This document shows positions 15,174-24,208 of a DNA stretch of 64,000 nucleotides, piece by piece. Source of the DNA: Anabaena sp. WA102 (lineage in GTDB: Bacteria; Cyanobacteriota; Cyanobacteriia; Cyanobacteriales; Nostocaceae). The position numbers were made by a program, and so were the translations under genes. The stretch covers positions 930,001 to 994,000 of the forward strand of contig NZ_CP011456.1 in the NCBI RefSeq assembly GCF_001277295.1, read 5' to 3'. A model generated the notes under the pieces. It had not been told where the DNA came from. It saw only the letters and a program-made list of their open reading frames with translations, and did not search any database. Positions within the stretch are counted from its first letter, which is position 1. Each line of letters opens with the position of its first letter.

Positions 15174-17555
15174 TTAATTATTTCCTGAAGAATCGGGTTT
15201 AAGTCTTTCTCTCCAGGAAGGTTGTGATGATGAAGATCCTCCAGGACTCTTGTTTTCTGAAGATGATCTAGACGGTGCTGATTCTTGACTGCGGCTGCGT
15301 CGTGAACGAGGTGATTGGGAAGGGGAATCGCCATTGGATTCTTGACTGCGTCTGCGGCGGCGACGGGTAGAATAAGATGTATCATTATTCTCTTGACTAT
15401 AGCGTCGTCTTCGTCTTGGCCGATTTTCTTCTGAATTTGATGAATCGTCTGATTGATTATATGTTCTTCTGCTTCTACGTCTGCGTCTAGTTGAGGAATC
15501 AGAATTATCGGTGTTGTCCTCATCTGATTTTTGATTATTATCATCAACCGACTTATAGATAAGTTTTCTTGGTTTAAGAGGTTGGGCTTTGATAGTACCT
15601 TTACGATTTTCTAAATTAGGTCGTCGGGGAAACTTTTCTACAGGCATTCCCTTGAGAGCTTCTGCCATAAATTCATGCCAAGCATAAGCTGCACTACCAC
15701 TATTACCATAGGTAGGGGTGTTATCATCATTCCCTAACCACACCCCAGCCACTAACTGAGGAATATAACCAATAAACCATAAATCACGGGATTCATCAGT
15801 AGTACCTGTTTTGCCGGCAACTTGTCTATCATCTAATTGAGCCGCAGCACCAGTACCATCGGTGACAACATTTCTTAACATCCAGGTCATGATGGCACTG
15901 CTATCAGCATCTAGAACTTGTTTGGGTTTATATTTAGCTGACCAAATGACATCTCCTTCGCGGTTGAGGATGCGACGAATGCCATGAGATTCTACATAAT
16001 TGCCTTGATTGGCGAATGTACCATAGGCGTTGGTCAATTCTAATAAGTTGACTTCATTAGAACCAAGCGCCAAGGAATAGTTAGGTTTGAGTTCTGACTT
16101 AATTCCCATGTCATGGGCCAGTTTAATGGTGGGTTCAAAACCTATTTCTATTATGACTTTTACCGCAATTGTATTGATGGATTTGGTGAGCGCGTCTCTG
16201 ATGTTTAACCAACCGGAGAACTTGTTATGGGAGTTCTTTGGCTCATAACCATCTATTGATAAGGGTTCATCTAAATAACTATCATAGGGACTTTTACCAG
16301 TAGCGATCGCTGTAGCATAGACGAAACCCTTAAAGGTTGATCCTGGTTGTCGTTGGGCTTGGGTTACACGATTAAACTGGTTTTTACCAAAGTCTTTACC
16401 GCCGACCATTGCCTGAATTTCGCCACTCCCAGGCTCTATGGCCACCATAGCCGCTTGTTTAAAGTTTTGCCACCGTCCCTCATTTTTTAATATCTTGCCT
16501 ACTGCGGCTTCTGCGGCTTTTTGCGAAGTTGGGTTTAAGGTTGTTTCTACTATTAAACCACCACTAGCCAAAACATCAGCGGCAACGTACTTTGGCAATT
16601 CCTTGTGAACGTAGGTTGTAAAGTAGGGAAAATCAACTTGTAACCGTTTAGGTAAACTGCTGTTAACTATTAATGCTTCCTCAGTCGCGGCTTGTTTTTG
16701 GGCGGGTGTAATGATGCCATCTTCCAGCATCCGCTGTAATACCAGATTACGCCGTTCTGTAGCTGTTTTCGGGTTTTTGTCGGGGGCGTAGACGTTAGGT
16801 GCAGGAGCTAAACCCGCCAAGGTAGCCATTTCTGATAAAGTCAGTTGATCAACGGATTTACTGAAGTATACCCAAGCGGCATCTCCCACGCCATAAGCCC
16901 CAGAACCTAAGTATACGAGATTGAGATAACGTTCGAGAATTTGGTCTTTAGTCAATTCTCGCTCTATTTTTTGGGATAGTCGGACTTCTTTAAGTTTACG
17001 CCAGAAGGTTTTTTCTGGTTTGAGGAAGAGAATTCGCGCTACCTGTTGAGTGATGGTACTACCACCTTCTACCACATTTTGCGATCGCAAGTTATTGATA
17101 ACTGCTCTGGCAATTCCCTGGAGATCAAATCCATTGTGTTGATTAAATCTTCTATCTTCTGAAGCAATAAAAGCTTTCTTTAAAGTATCTGGTATTTGCT
17201 CTATTTTCAGTTGCTCTCTTGTAGCTTCTCCCTGCTGTTGTAGCACACTACCATCAGCAGCTTTAATCGTCAGTGTTTGCTCTCGTACCAATGCTCTGAG
17301 TGCGGACTGATCTGGTAAATTTTTATCTATTTCTAAGATTGTGTAATGGAAAGCAATGATCCCACTACTAACACCTAATCCTGCCCAAAACCAAAAACGA
17401 CGATAAAAAGGTTTATCGCTGCTGGCTATTCTGGTCAAGATTCCAGATGATACCGTTGTCACCTGAGTTATTAACTGCTTTGCATTCACCTGCATTTTCG
17501 GTAGTAATTTTTCATTTGTGGACTTGTGATTTTGTTGATGATTACTCAATGGCAA
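15174..17555 (-). CDS. Class A penicillin-binding protein (PBP1A-like)
   Basis: A 793-residue bifunctional murein synthase. It has a cytoplasmic N terminus, a membrane helix at about 55-75 (FWAGLGVSSGIIAFHYTIL), a GT51 transglycosylase domain (FIASEDRRFNQHNGFDLQGI, EGGSTITQQVARILFLKP, RYLNLVYLGSGAYGV) and a transpeptidase domain with all three active-site motifs: SxxK in QPGSTFKGFVY, SxN in TKSINTIAVK and KTGTTDE. The last 110 residues are a Ser/Asp/Asn tail with runs of four to six arginines (RRRRRSRR, RPRRRRRYSQ). The tail is periplasmic by topology and may contact anionic wall polymers. The gene is monocistronic. Confidence 0.93.
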   Translation of the reverse strand: MPLSNHQQNHKSTNEKLLPKMQVNAKQLITQVTTVSSGILTRIASSDKPFYRRFWFWAGLGVSSGIIAFHYTILEIDKNLPDQSALRALVREQTLTIKAADGSVLQQQGEATREQLKIEQIPDTLKKAFIASEDRRFNQHNGFDLQGIARAVINNLRSQNVVEGGSTITQQVARILFLKPEKTFWRKLKEVRLSQKIERELTKDQILERYLNLVYLGSGAYGVGDAAWVYFSKSVDQLTLSEMATLAGLAPAPNVYAPDKNPKTATERRNLVLQRMLEDGIITPAQKQAATEEALIVNSSLPKRLQVDFPYFTTYVHKELPKYVAADVLASGGLIVETTLNPTSQKAAEAAVGKILKNEGRWQNFKQAAMVAIEPGSGEIQAMVGGKDFGKNQFNRVTQAQRQPGSTFKGFVYATAIATGKSPYDSYLDEPLSIDGYEPKNSHNKFSGWLNIRDALTKSINTIAVKVIIEIGFEPTIKLAHDMGIKSELKPNYSLALGSNEVNLLELTNAYGTFANQGNYVESHGIRRILNREGDVIWSAKYKPKQVLDADSSAIMTWMLRNVVTDGTGAAAQLDDRQVAGKTGTTDESRDLWFIGYIPQLVAGVWLGNDDNTPTYGNSGSAAYAWHEFMAEALKGMPVEKFPRRPNLENRKGTIKAQPLKPRKLIYKSVDDNNQKSDEDNTDNSDSSTRRRRRSRRTYNQSDDSSNSEENRPRRRRRYSQENNDTSYSTRRRRRRSQESNGDSPSQSPRSRRSRSQESAPSRSSSENKSPGGSSSSQPSWRERLKPDSSGNN

Positions 17556-17924
17556 TAGCAGTTTCTCCTGTTTGGTTTGAGTGCAATATATTGGTGTTAA
17601 TATAATATCCCATATAATGCCCCATAAAATATTAACTTAATTCAGTGTAAATATATGTTTTCTGCAAAGCCATATTATTGGTATTAATATTATTAATGAC
17701 AATTAATTCATGCAATTATCGCATGAGAAAAGTCTGATAGGTGGTAAAAAATTTTTCTCAGTATATGCTGTAAACAAACTTTGCAGATACTCTCTGAATG
17801 GAAAATGTTAGGCTCTTACGTACTTATTATCCTAAGCAGAAGTGTTGAATGTTAGGAAAAGATTAAAAAAAAGTACCATAATTTGATACAATCTAAAAAA
17901 ATCTAGATAAAGAATTATCAAATT
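17556..17924. other. Intergenic region between the PBP and the IS4-type element
   Basis: AT-rich, with no credible gene. The IS left terminal repeat starts near 17837. The PBP promoter should lie at about 17560-17700, but I do not see clear -35/-10 boxes. Confidence 0.5.
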
Positions 17925-19011
17925 ATGCGCTTAAAGAATTTCCCAGAAGTGGTCAAAACAATATTGAAACCATTGCCCAAAAAAGATTATCCAGTTCTGG
18001 ACACATTTTCATTTGTATCAGTGTGGTTACAGTATGTCATGGATAAAAGTATAGTGAGTATGAGAGATTTATTTCAAAGACTAAATAATCAAGGGATAGA
18101 TTTAAAAATATCAAATTTTTCCAAGGCAAGTAAAAAGAGAGATACTCAAGTATTTTTGGAGATAATAACTGAATTAAACAATCAACTGAGAAAGAAAAAA
18201 GGAAAGGAAGAAACCCAAGCATTATTTCCTATAGATTCAACAATTATTACATTAACAAGTAAATTATTATGGAGTCAAGGATATCATCAAGTAAAACTAT
18301 TTTGTGGGTTAGATAGTTTGACATCAGAAGTTGGTGGAATGGTGATTCATTTTGGGCAAGGACATGACCATAAATATGGACAAGAAACAGTAGAAGCAAT
18401 TCCGTCAAAAGGAGTAGGGATAATGGATAGAGGATTTGCATCCTCCGAAAGAATATCTGAATTAAAACAACAAAAAAATAAAGCTTTTGTCTTAAGAATT
18501 AAAAATAATGTCACTTTAGAAATGCTAGAAAATGGTAATTGTAAAGTTGGCAAAGATGAAAGAGAAGTGGAAATTAGAGTAGTAGCATTTTGTGATATAG
18601 AAACTAAGAGTGAATTTCGTTTAGCAACAAACTTATTAAATGAAGGAGAAGAGCAAGTTAGTAATCAAGAGATTATGGAAATTTACATACAAAGATGGCA
18701 AATTGAATTGTTATGGAAATTCTTAAAAATGCACCTCAAGTTAGACAGACTTATGACAAAGAATGAGAATGGAATTAGAATTCAGATAATGTGCTGTTTA
18801 ATCGCTTATTTGATATTGCAACTAATAGAAATACCGCAAGAATTTGGCAAAACTTTATTAGATAAACTCCGTTATCTTCAGTCCTATATGTGTCAGGAAA
18901 TAAGTTATGTTCATTGGTTTAGAAAACTTATTTGGATAAGATGAAAAATAGCACTTATAGGCTAAGTTTATTTCAATATGTAAAGTTTTATTACGCTATT
19001 CAACATTTCTG
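17837..19011 (+). mobile_element. IS4-family insertion sequence, apparently intact
   Basis: About 1.18 kb with imperfect terminal inverted repeats, CAGAAGTGTTGAAT at 17837-17850 and the reverse complement of CAGAAATGTTGAAT at 18998-19011. It encloses one full-length transposase gene. Exact ends may lie a few bases outside these cores (flanking CCTAAG/TATCCTAAG). I could not define a target duplication by eye. Confidence 0.75.
17925..18944 (+). CDS. IS4-family DDE transposase
   Basis: A 339-residue transposase with a full RNase H-like catalytic core: first Asp in FPIDSTIITL, second Asp in GIMDRGFAS, and Glu in YIQRWQIELLWKFLK, which is the Y-R-E-K signature of the IS4 family. The N-terminal 90 residues (VSMRDLFQRLNNQGIDL) form the usual helical region. 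There are no internal stops, so it may be active. The codon usage is A-rich compared with the neighbouring housekeeping genes. Confidence 0.9.
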   Translation: MRLKNFPEVVKTILKPLPKKDYPVLDTFSFVSVWLQYVMDKSIVSMRDLFQRLNNQGIDLKISNFSKASKKRDTQVFLEIITELNNQLRKKKGKEETQALFPIDSTIITLTSKLLWSQGYHQVKLFCGLDSLTSEVGGMVIHFGQGHDHKYGQETVEAIPSKGVGIMDRGFASSERISELKQQKNKAFVLRIKNNVTLEMLENGNCKVGKDEREVEIRVVAFCDIETKSEFRLATNLLNEGEEQVSNQEIMEIYIQRWQIELLWKFLKMHLKLDRLMTKNENGIRIQIMCCLIAYLILQLIEIPQEFGKTLLDKLRYLQSYMCQEISYVHWFRKLIWIR

Positions 19012-19277
19012 TATCCTAAGTTACCAGTCGGTAATAGGGAACTCCTAATGGGGAACTCTTAACAGGGCAAAGAGCCAAAATTTTGCCATAATATTCAAAA
19101 ATATCGCTTATGAGATTTCTTTGTTCAGATTTTGCATATTATGTACTCAAGAGCCAAATGTTACAAATCCCTGTAACATTAATGCGAACTGCCTACTAAT
19201 ATAGAAATTAAGAAAGTAGTTGGAGCCACCCTTAACTATAAGGGTAAAAATCAAACAACAATTAGGAAGAAAGCCCA
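18945..19277. other. IS right end and leader of the TPR gene
   Basis: The IS right repeat ends near 19011. It is followed by GGGAACTCCTAATGGGGAACTC and an AT-rich leader. A small hairpin ACCCTTA-ACTA-TAAGGGT lies at about 19228-19245, 33 bases before the GTG start of the TPR gene, and might affect its translation. Confidence 0.45.
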
Positions 19278-21788
19278 GTGGCTAAACATCAGTCTAAACA
19301 GCACTCACAACCACAGGTCTCTAGTACAGAGACAAAAGTTGCGGAAAACTCCTTCCAGAAGCAACTGCAAGAATTGCTGAACCAAAAAAAATATCGGCAA
19401 GCATTAGAAGAAATCAAGAAAAATCAGCGATTACACCCTAATATTGAATTTACACCCCCAGAATCAGAAATTTGGTTGCTACGGGGTCAGCAAGAATTTC
19501 AGAAACAAGATTTTAAACAGGCAGAAAAATCCTTTGCTCGCGCTCTAGAATTCGGTTTGGTGGGAGAAGTTCATTACTGGCAAGCTAAATGTTTATTGGA
19601 ATTGAAGCAATTAGATGCGGCATTAAAATTACTCAGAAATGCTTTTGAGGCAGGTACTCTACCAAAAGACTACAGCATCTCCTACCTAAAACTCTTGTTC
19701 CTCAAAGGAGATACCGCTACAGTTGAGCAATTAATTCAGGAACAATCTAAACGCTTTAGTGCTAATCAACTCCACTGGGTACGAGGTGTTCTGGCACTCA
19801 AAAATGGTCAACCAGAAACAGCTTTAACATCTTTTCAGAAAATTAAGCGAGCCGTCACCGATGGAGATTTGCCCATAGCTTGGATCGTTTATACTCAACA
19901 AGTCATAGGTAATTGGGATGCTGCGGCCAGTCTTTTGGGGCTGAAATCACTTTCATATGGTCAACCAAAGTATTTGGAGCATCCAATTTTAGAGCGATTG
20001 GCGATTTTTCAACATGGAAGAACAGAACAAAAACCCTTCCAATTTATAAATTCACGAACAACAGTAGATAAAAATAGCCAACAGGCATTAGCGATATTGC
20101 GAATGTTGCAACTGATTGACCAAGGTAATCACCATGATGCCGCTCATCTGCTATTGAAGATGGAGCGACGTTCCCCACGCTTTCCAGAACTAGAAAGTCT
20201 CCGTCCACTGCTGCTTACCCTAGCCGGACAACAAGCACTAAATCAAGGAGAACCAAGTTGTGCTGAACTATTCTGGCAGCCTTTGTTGACAGAGCAACCC
20301 TTTAACCCCCAATTGGCAATCAATCTCTTAGAAGTTTTCGATGCTAATGATCATGATCAAGAACGTTCACGCCTGTTAACACGGTTTTTGAAGTGGTTAG
20401 AACAGGAAGCAAAACGAAACCCTCAAGAATGGCCTGCACAAAGATTGAAACTGACCCAAGCACATCTCCACTGCTGGATGGCAGATGCTTACATAGCAAT
20501 AGATCGTGATCGGGCCGCTTTGGGATCTGTGCAACAAGCAGAACGAATTTGTCCGACATCGCCAGAAGTGCGGGGACGCAAGGGATTAATTGAGGCAGGA
20601 GGCGAAAATTATGATGAAGCGATCGCACTACTTACCCAAGCATTAGAAAATGGATGTCGGTATGGAGAAGTTTATCAGACGCTGCTGCACTGTTGGAAGA
20701 AACTAGATAACAAACAGGCATTCAATGAAGCTAGGCGCAAATTTGGTAAGCATTTTGGCGACTTGAATCTTGAACCTGAAGTAGAAACATTGCCTTGGAT
20801 AGATGCGCTCTCTACGTTAAGTTATCCCTTATTTAGCCGTTTTGTGGAGACAGAAGATCCCACAGATCCGCCTATCCGTGCCTGTCAAATATTCGTGAAT
20901 GCAGTTCAAAGTCCGCCCAATTCCGGAGGTCGGGTGTCATTAGACCAAAAAGCCGCAGCCCAAGTATGGGACAATCTCCTCCAAAGATTAGCAGGTGAAG
21001 AACAAATTTCCGTATTGCAAGCGATCGCTCTTTCTATTCAACTCTTCGCTAAACGGGAAAAAGGCATCGCCGCTTTAATAAGTCAGTATCAGCAAAAGTT
21101 AATCAACCTATCCATAGAATACCCAGAAGCCAGAGTTGCCAATTTAATTATCTTAGCCGTCAAAGAAAATGGTTCCAAAAAACTAGAAATTCCCGTGCGT
21201 TCTTACCTCGACACCATGCCCCAACCGGGCAATGCTGTGGCAAATATTCAACTTCAAGCCCGCCGTTTTGGCGAAATTAAAACCCTTGTGCCGTTCTTAG
21301 ATGAAGCACTCCGTCGAGAACCACAAAACCCTTTATTGCTATTAGCTAGAGCCACTACCTACCACGTTGATCACCCAAACTATGAACAATTAAAACAACA
21401 GGGATTTGAATTAGCCCGTCGCCTACAAGATGCCAAAGCCTTACAAGCATTTCGAGAAGAACAGGCATTTGTTAATGATAGAGAAACTCAGAGTGCTATG
21501 CCAGATGCAGATGAATTTGACAATCTCGATATGTCAGATATGAATGACTTATTAGAAGGGATGATTAAAAAATTATTTGGCAATAAAATGTCTCCAGCGG
21601 AGTTTGAACGGATGCTTCCAGAACTCAAAAAAATGATGTTAAACAATATGCCTGATTTCTCAGATGATGATGATGAAGATGAAGAAGACGAAGAAGATGG
21701 AATAGATTTAGACTTTATCTTTAGAAATTCATCTCCATCTAAAAAACGCAAGGGTAGAAAAAAAGCGGGTTTTCAGGAATTGTTGTAA
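19278..21788 (+). CDS. Large TPR protein with acidic and basic C-terminal tail
   Basis: An 836-residue soluble protein from a GTG start preceded by AGGAAG. It is helical throughout with TPR-like repeats, for example LEEIKKNQRLHPN, FKQAEKSFARALEFG, DAALKLLRNAFEAG, GQPETALTSFQKIKRA and NYDEAIALLTQALENG. Near the C terminus is a short helical module (MNDLLEGMIKKLFGNKMSPA, FERMLPELKKMM), then an acidic run (DDDDEDEEDEEDG) and a basic end (KKRKGRKK). It is followed by J-like and GrpE genes on the same strand, suggesting a client-binding or scaffold role in an Hsp70 module. This is inference from context. Confidence 0.75.
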   Translation: MAKHQSKQHSQPQVSSTETKVAENSFQKQLQELLNQKKYRQALEEIKKNQRLHPNIEFTPPESEIWLLRGQQEFQKQDFKQAEKSFARALEFGLVGEVHYWQAKCLLELKQLDAALKLLRNAFEAGTLPKDYSISYLKLLFLKGDTATVEQLIQEQSKRFSANQLHWVRGVLALKNGQPETALTSFQKIKRAVTDGDLPIAWIVYTQQVIGNWDAAASLLGLKSLSYGQPKYLEHPILERLAIFQHGRTEQKPFQFINSRTTVDKNSQQALAILRMLQLIDQGNHHDAAHLLLKMERRSPRFPELESLRPLLLTLAGQQALNQGEPSCAELFWQPLLTEQPFNPQLAINLLEVFDANDHDQERSRLLTRFLKWLEQEAKRNPQEWPAQRLKLTQAHLHCWMADAYIAIDRDRAALGSVQQAERICPTSPEVRGRKGLIEAGGENYDEAIALLTQALENGCRYGEVYQTLLHCWKKLDNKQAFNEARRKFGKHFGDLNLEPEVETLPWIDALSTLSYPLFSRFVETEDPTDPPIRACQIFVNAVQSPPNSGGRVSLDQKAAAQVWDNLLQRLAGEEQISVLQAIALSIQLFAKREKGIAALISQYQQKLINLSIEYPEARVANLIILAVKENGSKKLEIPVRSYLDTMPQPGNAVANIQLQARRFGEIKTLVPFLDEALRREPQNPLLLLARATTYHVDHPNYEQLKQQGFELARRLQDAKALQAFREEQAFVNDRETQSAMPDADEFDNLDMSDMNDLLEGMIKKLFGNKMSPAEFERMLPELKKMMLNNMPDFSDDDDEDEEDEEDGIDLDFIFRNSSPSKKRKGRKKAGFQELL

Positions 21789-21830
21789 AAGTAAAATATC
21801 AAGAGTAATGAACCGCATATAAACACAGAT

Positions 21831-21958
21831 AAGTAGGTGAACACAATAAAACCAAACTGTGTAAAGAAATGTAAAATCGCCTAAACCCTCTTCACTCTTG
21901 CCTTTTGCCTCTTGCCTTTTGCCTTGCCATAACGACAATTTTCAACGCCAACCTACTT
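21831..21958 (+). mobile_element. MITE-like element family 1, copy 3, with 10-bp flanking duplication
   Basis: 128 bp from AAGTAGGTGAAC to CCAACCTACTT. The ten bases AAACACAGAT occur directly before it (21821-21830) and directly after it (21959-21968), exactly abutting the ends. This is the only copy here with a visible duplication. ACACAGAT is itself a common phrase in such genomes, so a pre-existing tandem repeat is an alternative. Confidence 0.85.
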
Positions 21959-22013
21959 AAACACAGATGAAGACTGATAGTTTAATTGATGTCATCTTAA
22001 TGGGAAATTATTT

Positions 22014-22310
22014 ATGGCTGACTACTACGAACGTTTAGGAATTTCACCAGGAGCAACCAGCGCCCAAATTAAAGCGGCTTATCATGCCAAATTACGTGAA
22101 TTCCCCGCGCATACTTATCCAGAAGAGTTTAAGGCAATTCGAGGAGCTTACGAGGCACTTCGCAAAGGAGAGACAAGTCAATCGGAGGAGTTCTTGAAAT
22201 TGCGTCCCCTAGAAGCAGAATTGAATCCAGAGATATTAAAACAGTTGCGAGAAAAAGCCCTGGCGCAACTAGAAGTTAGCTTAGATGATCTAATTCGTGC
22301 CACATTTTAA
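22014..22310 (+). CDS. J-domain-like protein without the HPD motif
   Basis: A 98-residue protein starting MADYYERLGISPGATSAQIK, a clear J-domain helix I/II pattern, and continuing FKAIRGAYEALRKGE (helix III). The HPD tripeptide that stimulates Hsp70 ATPase is missing; the loop reads FPAHTYPEEF. It is therefore a J-like protein that may bind but not activate a DnaK. The C-terminal half is helical (LNPEILKQLREKALAQLEV). It lies between the TPR protein and a GrpE homologue in the same direction. Confidence 0.8.
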   Translation: MADYYERLGISPGATSAQIKAAYHAKLREFPAHTYPEEFKAIRGAYEALRKGETSQSEEFLKLRPLEAELNPEILKQLREKALAQLEVSLDDLIRATF

Positions 22311-22323
22311 ATAATTCATATAA

Positions 22324-22460
22324 CAGGGAACAGGGAACAGGGGACAGGGAACAGGGAACAGGGAACAGGGAACAGGGAACAGGGAACAGGGAACAGGGAA
22401 CAGATTTTTACCAATTACCAATTACCAATTACCAATTACCAATCACCAATTACCGATTAC
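22324..22460. repeat. GGAACAG heptamers followed by AATTACC heptamers
   Basis: About eleven GGAACAG units to 22402, then about eight CCAATTA/CCAATCA units running to the GrpE start codon at 22463. The ribosome-binding region of grpE is thus made of tandem repeat. Confidence 0.9.
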
Positions 22461-22462
22461 CA

Positions 22463-23221
22463 ATGACAACTGACAAAGAAGCTTTATTTGCCAATTTTCT
22501 AGATTATTTACAATCAGAACAACTACCCCCTGAATATTTAGGTGAACCACCATCATCTGCTCATGCCTTTGATCCTTATCAAATGGTGTCCGAGTGGACT
22601 GCTCTCCGCCATGAAGTTAAGCAACAGGGTAAATTATTGCATTCTACCCAAGATGCTCTGGTACAAGCATTGGCGGTAATTCGGACAGAGCAAGAACAGA
22701 TGCCAATACGTTTGGAAGAAATTCAAAAACAGGCATCGGGAAAATTTGAACAGCAGCAGGAGAAACTCCTCAAAGATTTGCTGGGTATTGTGGATGCTTT
22801 AGATCAGGCTTGTACTTACTGGCAAGAAGAACTAGAAGCATTATCTACTACCTCAAACTCAAAACCACTAATAAAAAAAGGCTTCTGGGAAAAGTTATTA
22901 GATTGGATTAATGGTAATTATACTGAATTCAGTGAGCCAGAAAAGTTACCAATGTCAGAATCATTAACGGAAATTTTCACCAGCAATCAACAGGGAGTGG
23001 AGTTAATTAGGCGATCGCTTTTAGAAATACTCAAACAACGCCGTATTGTTCCTATTGTCGCCCAGGGTAAACCTTTTGACTCCCAGACAATGTATGCTGT
23101 AGGACGTAAATCAAGGGCAGATGTCGCAGAAAATACGGTGATTCAGGAAGTAATCCGGGGTTATTTATGGGGCGATAGAGTCTTAAGAGAAGCACAGGTG
23201 ATTGTAGCAACACAAAAATAG
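22463..23221 (+). CDS. GrpE-type nucleotide exchange factor (divergent paralogue)
   Basis: 252 residues. A long helical N-terminal region (LRHEVKQQGKLLHSTQDALV, RLEEIQKQASGKFEQQQEKL, then LKDLLGIVDALDQA) leads to the GrpE beta domain (IVPIVAQGKPFDSQTMYAVG, ENTVIQEVIRGYLWGDRVLR, AQVIVAT). GrpE releases ADP from DnaK. An insert of about 40 residues (SNSKPLIKKGFWEKLLDWIN, NYTEFSEPEK) between the coil and the beta domain is unusual. It is probably a second, specialised GrpE working with the upstream J-like and TPR genes. Confidence 0.85.
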   Translation: MTTDKEALFANFLDYLQSEQLPPEYLGEPPSSAHAFDPYQMVSEWTALRHEVKQQGKLLHSTQDALVQALAVIRTEQEQMPIRLEEIQKQASGKFEQQQEKLLKDLLGIVDALDQACTYWQEELEALSTTSNSKPLIKKGFWEKLLDWINGNYTEFSEPEKLPMSESLTEIFTSNQQGVELIRRSLLEILKQRRIVPIVAQGKPFDSQTMYAVGRKSRADVAENTVIQEVIRGYLWGDRVLREAQVIVATQK

Positions 23222-23290
23222 AGGAGTACCTGATTAAGCGATCGCCTTTAGGGGATAGATTGTTGATGCGATCGCCTAACTCCTCTGCCA

Positions 23291-23352
23291 CCCTGCCTCT
23301 CTTCTCCCCCTGCTTGCCTTCACCCGTCATTTTCGGGTTGACAGACTACTAG
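23291..23352 (+). mobile_element. MITE-like element family 2, 3' half only
   Basis: Begins in CCTGCCTCTCTTCTCCCCCT and ends GGTTGACAGACTACTAG, matching the right half of the complete 133-bp copies at 36951 and 59668. The left half is absent. Confidence 0.75.
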
Positions 23353-23455
23353 TACAAAACGGCGTAAATAAACCAACCATTCTAAATCCTCCAAAAGCCT
23401 ATGCTGTCTTCATTTTGACTTTTGACTTTTGACTTTTGACTTCCGCCTTGCGGTA

Positions 23456-24208
23456 CTAGATTCCTGCACCATCAAAGAATTCTTGAATCTGTTTATCTCT
23501 GATATTACAAAAATTGTGTTCTTTTGGTAATTCATCTTCTGGAAGGAATTTACCAACTAAAACCGGAGTTTTTGCGGGAGTTTGCAAAGCTTGAATTTGT
23601 TCTTCTAATGCTTCAATGCGGTCAACTAAGGTGCGAATTACTTGGGCTTCTGAATCTGGTAAATTGCTGTGTTCTAATGGTGCAACCCGGACTCCAGAAC
23701 GATAAATAATCCGTCCAGGGACACCGACAACGGTACAACTAGATGGTACGTCTCTCAATACCACTGAACCGGCACCAATGCGGACATTATCACCAATTTC
23801 AATATTTCCTAAAACCTTTGCACCTGCACCAACCACGACATTTTCCCCTAATGTGGGGTGACGTTTACCGCTTTCTTTACCTGTTCCCCCCAAGGTAACA
23901 CCTTGATAAATCAGCGCGTAGTTGCCGATAATTGCTGTTTCCCCAATTACTACTCCCATTCCGTGATCAATAAATACGCCTTTACCAATTGTAGCCCCTG
24001 GATGAATTTCTACACCTGTTAAAAACCGGGCAATGTGAGAAATCAAGCGGGGGAAAAAGGGAAGACCAAGACGACGCAACCAGTGTGCAAAGCGGTGAAA
24101 CACTAGGGCTTGCAAACCTGGATAACAAAACAAAACCTCCAACCAATTCCGGGCTGCGGGGTCACGTTCAAAGATGATGCGAAAATCGGCACGGAGTCTA
24201 GAGAACAT
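23456..24208 (-). CDS. cysE: Serine O-acetyltransferase
   Basis: A 250-residue cytoplasmic enzyme that makes O-acetylserine from serine and acetyl-CoA, the first step of cysteine synthesis. The N-terminal helical part (DFRIIFERDPAARNWLEVLF, HRFAHWLRRLGLPF) precedes the left-handed beta helix of hexapeptide repeats with the active-site segment DHGMGVVIGETAIIG and GGTGKESGKRHPTLG, then VVVGAGAKVLGNIEIGDNVR. The C-terminal extension has a coiled-coil-like stretch (VDRIEALEEQIQALQ), usual in cyanobacteria. It is monocistronic, with a family 1 element 61 bases upstream. Confidence 0.94.
   Translation of the reverse strand: MFSRLRADFRIIFERDPAARNWLEVLFCYPGLQALVFHRFAHWLRRLGLPFFPRLISHIARFLTGVEIHPGATIGKGVFIDHGMGVVIGETAIIGNYALIYQGVTLGGTGKESGKRHPTLGENVVVGAGAKVLGNIEIGDNVRIGAGSVVLRDVPSSCTVVGVPGRIIYRSGVRVAPLEHSNLPDSEAQVIRTLVDRIEALEEQIQALQTPAKTPVLVGKFLPEDELPKEHNFCNIRDKQIQEFFDGAGI

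Noticed and set aside
14840..15547. 235-residue frame overlapping the PBP 3' end
   Set aside because: Out-of-frame reading of the PBP Arg-rich tail followed by repeats (Pro/Leu-rich).
17925..18944. The IS4 transposase as source of the MITE families
   Set aside because: Its terminal repeats (CAGAAGTGTTGAAT) do not match the ends of families 1 to 4.
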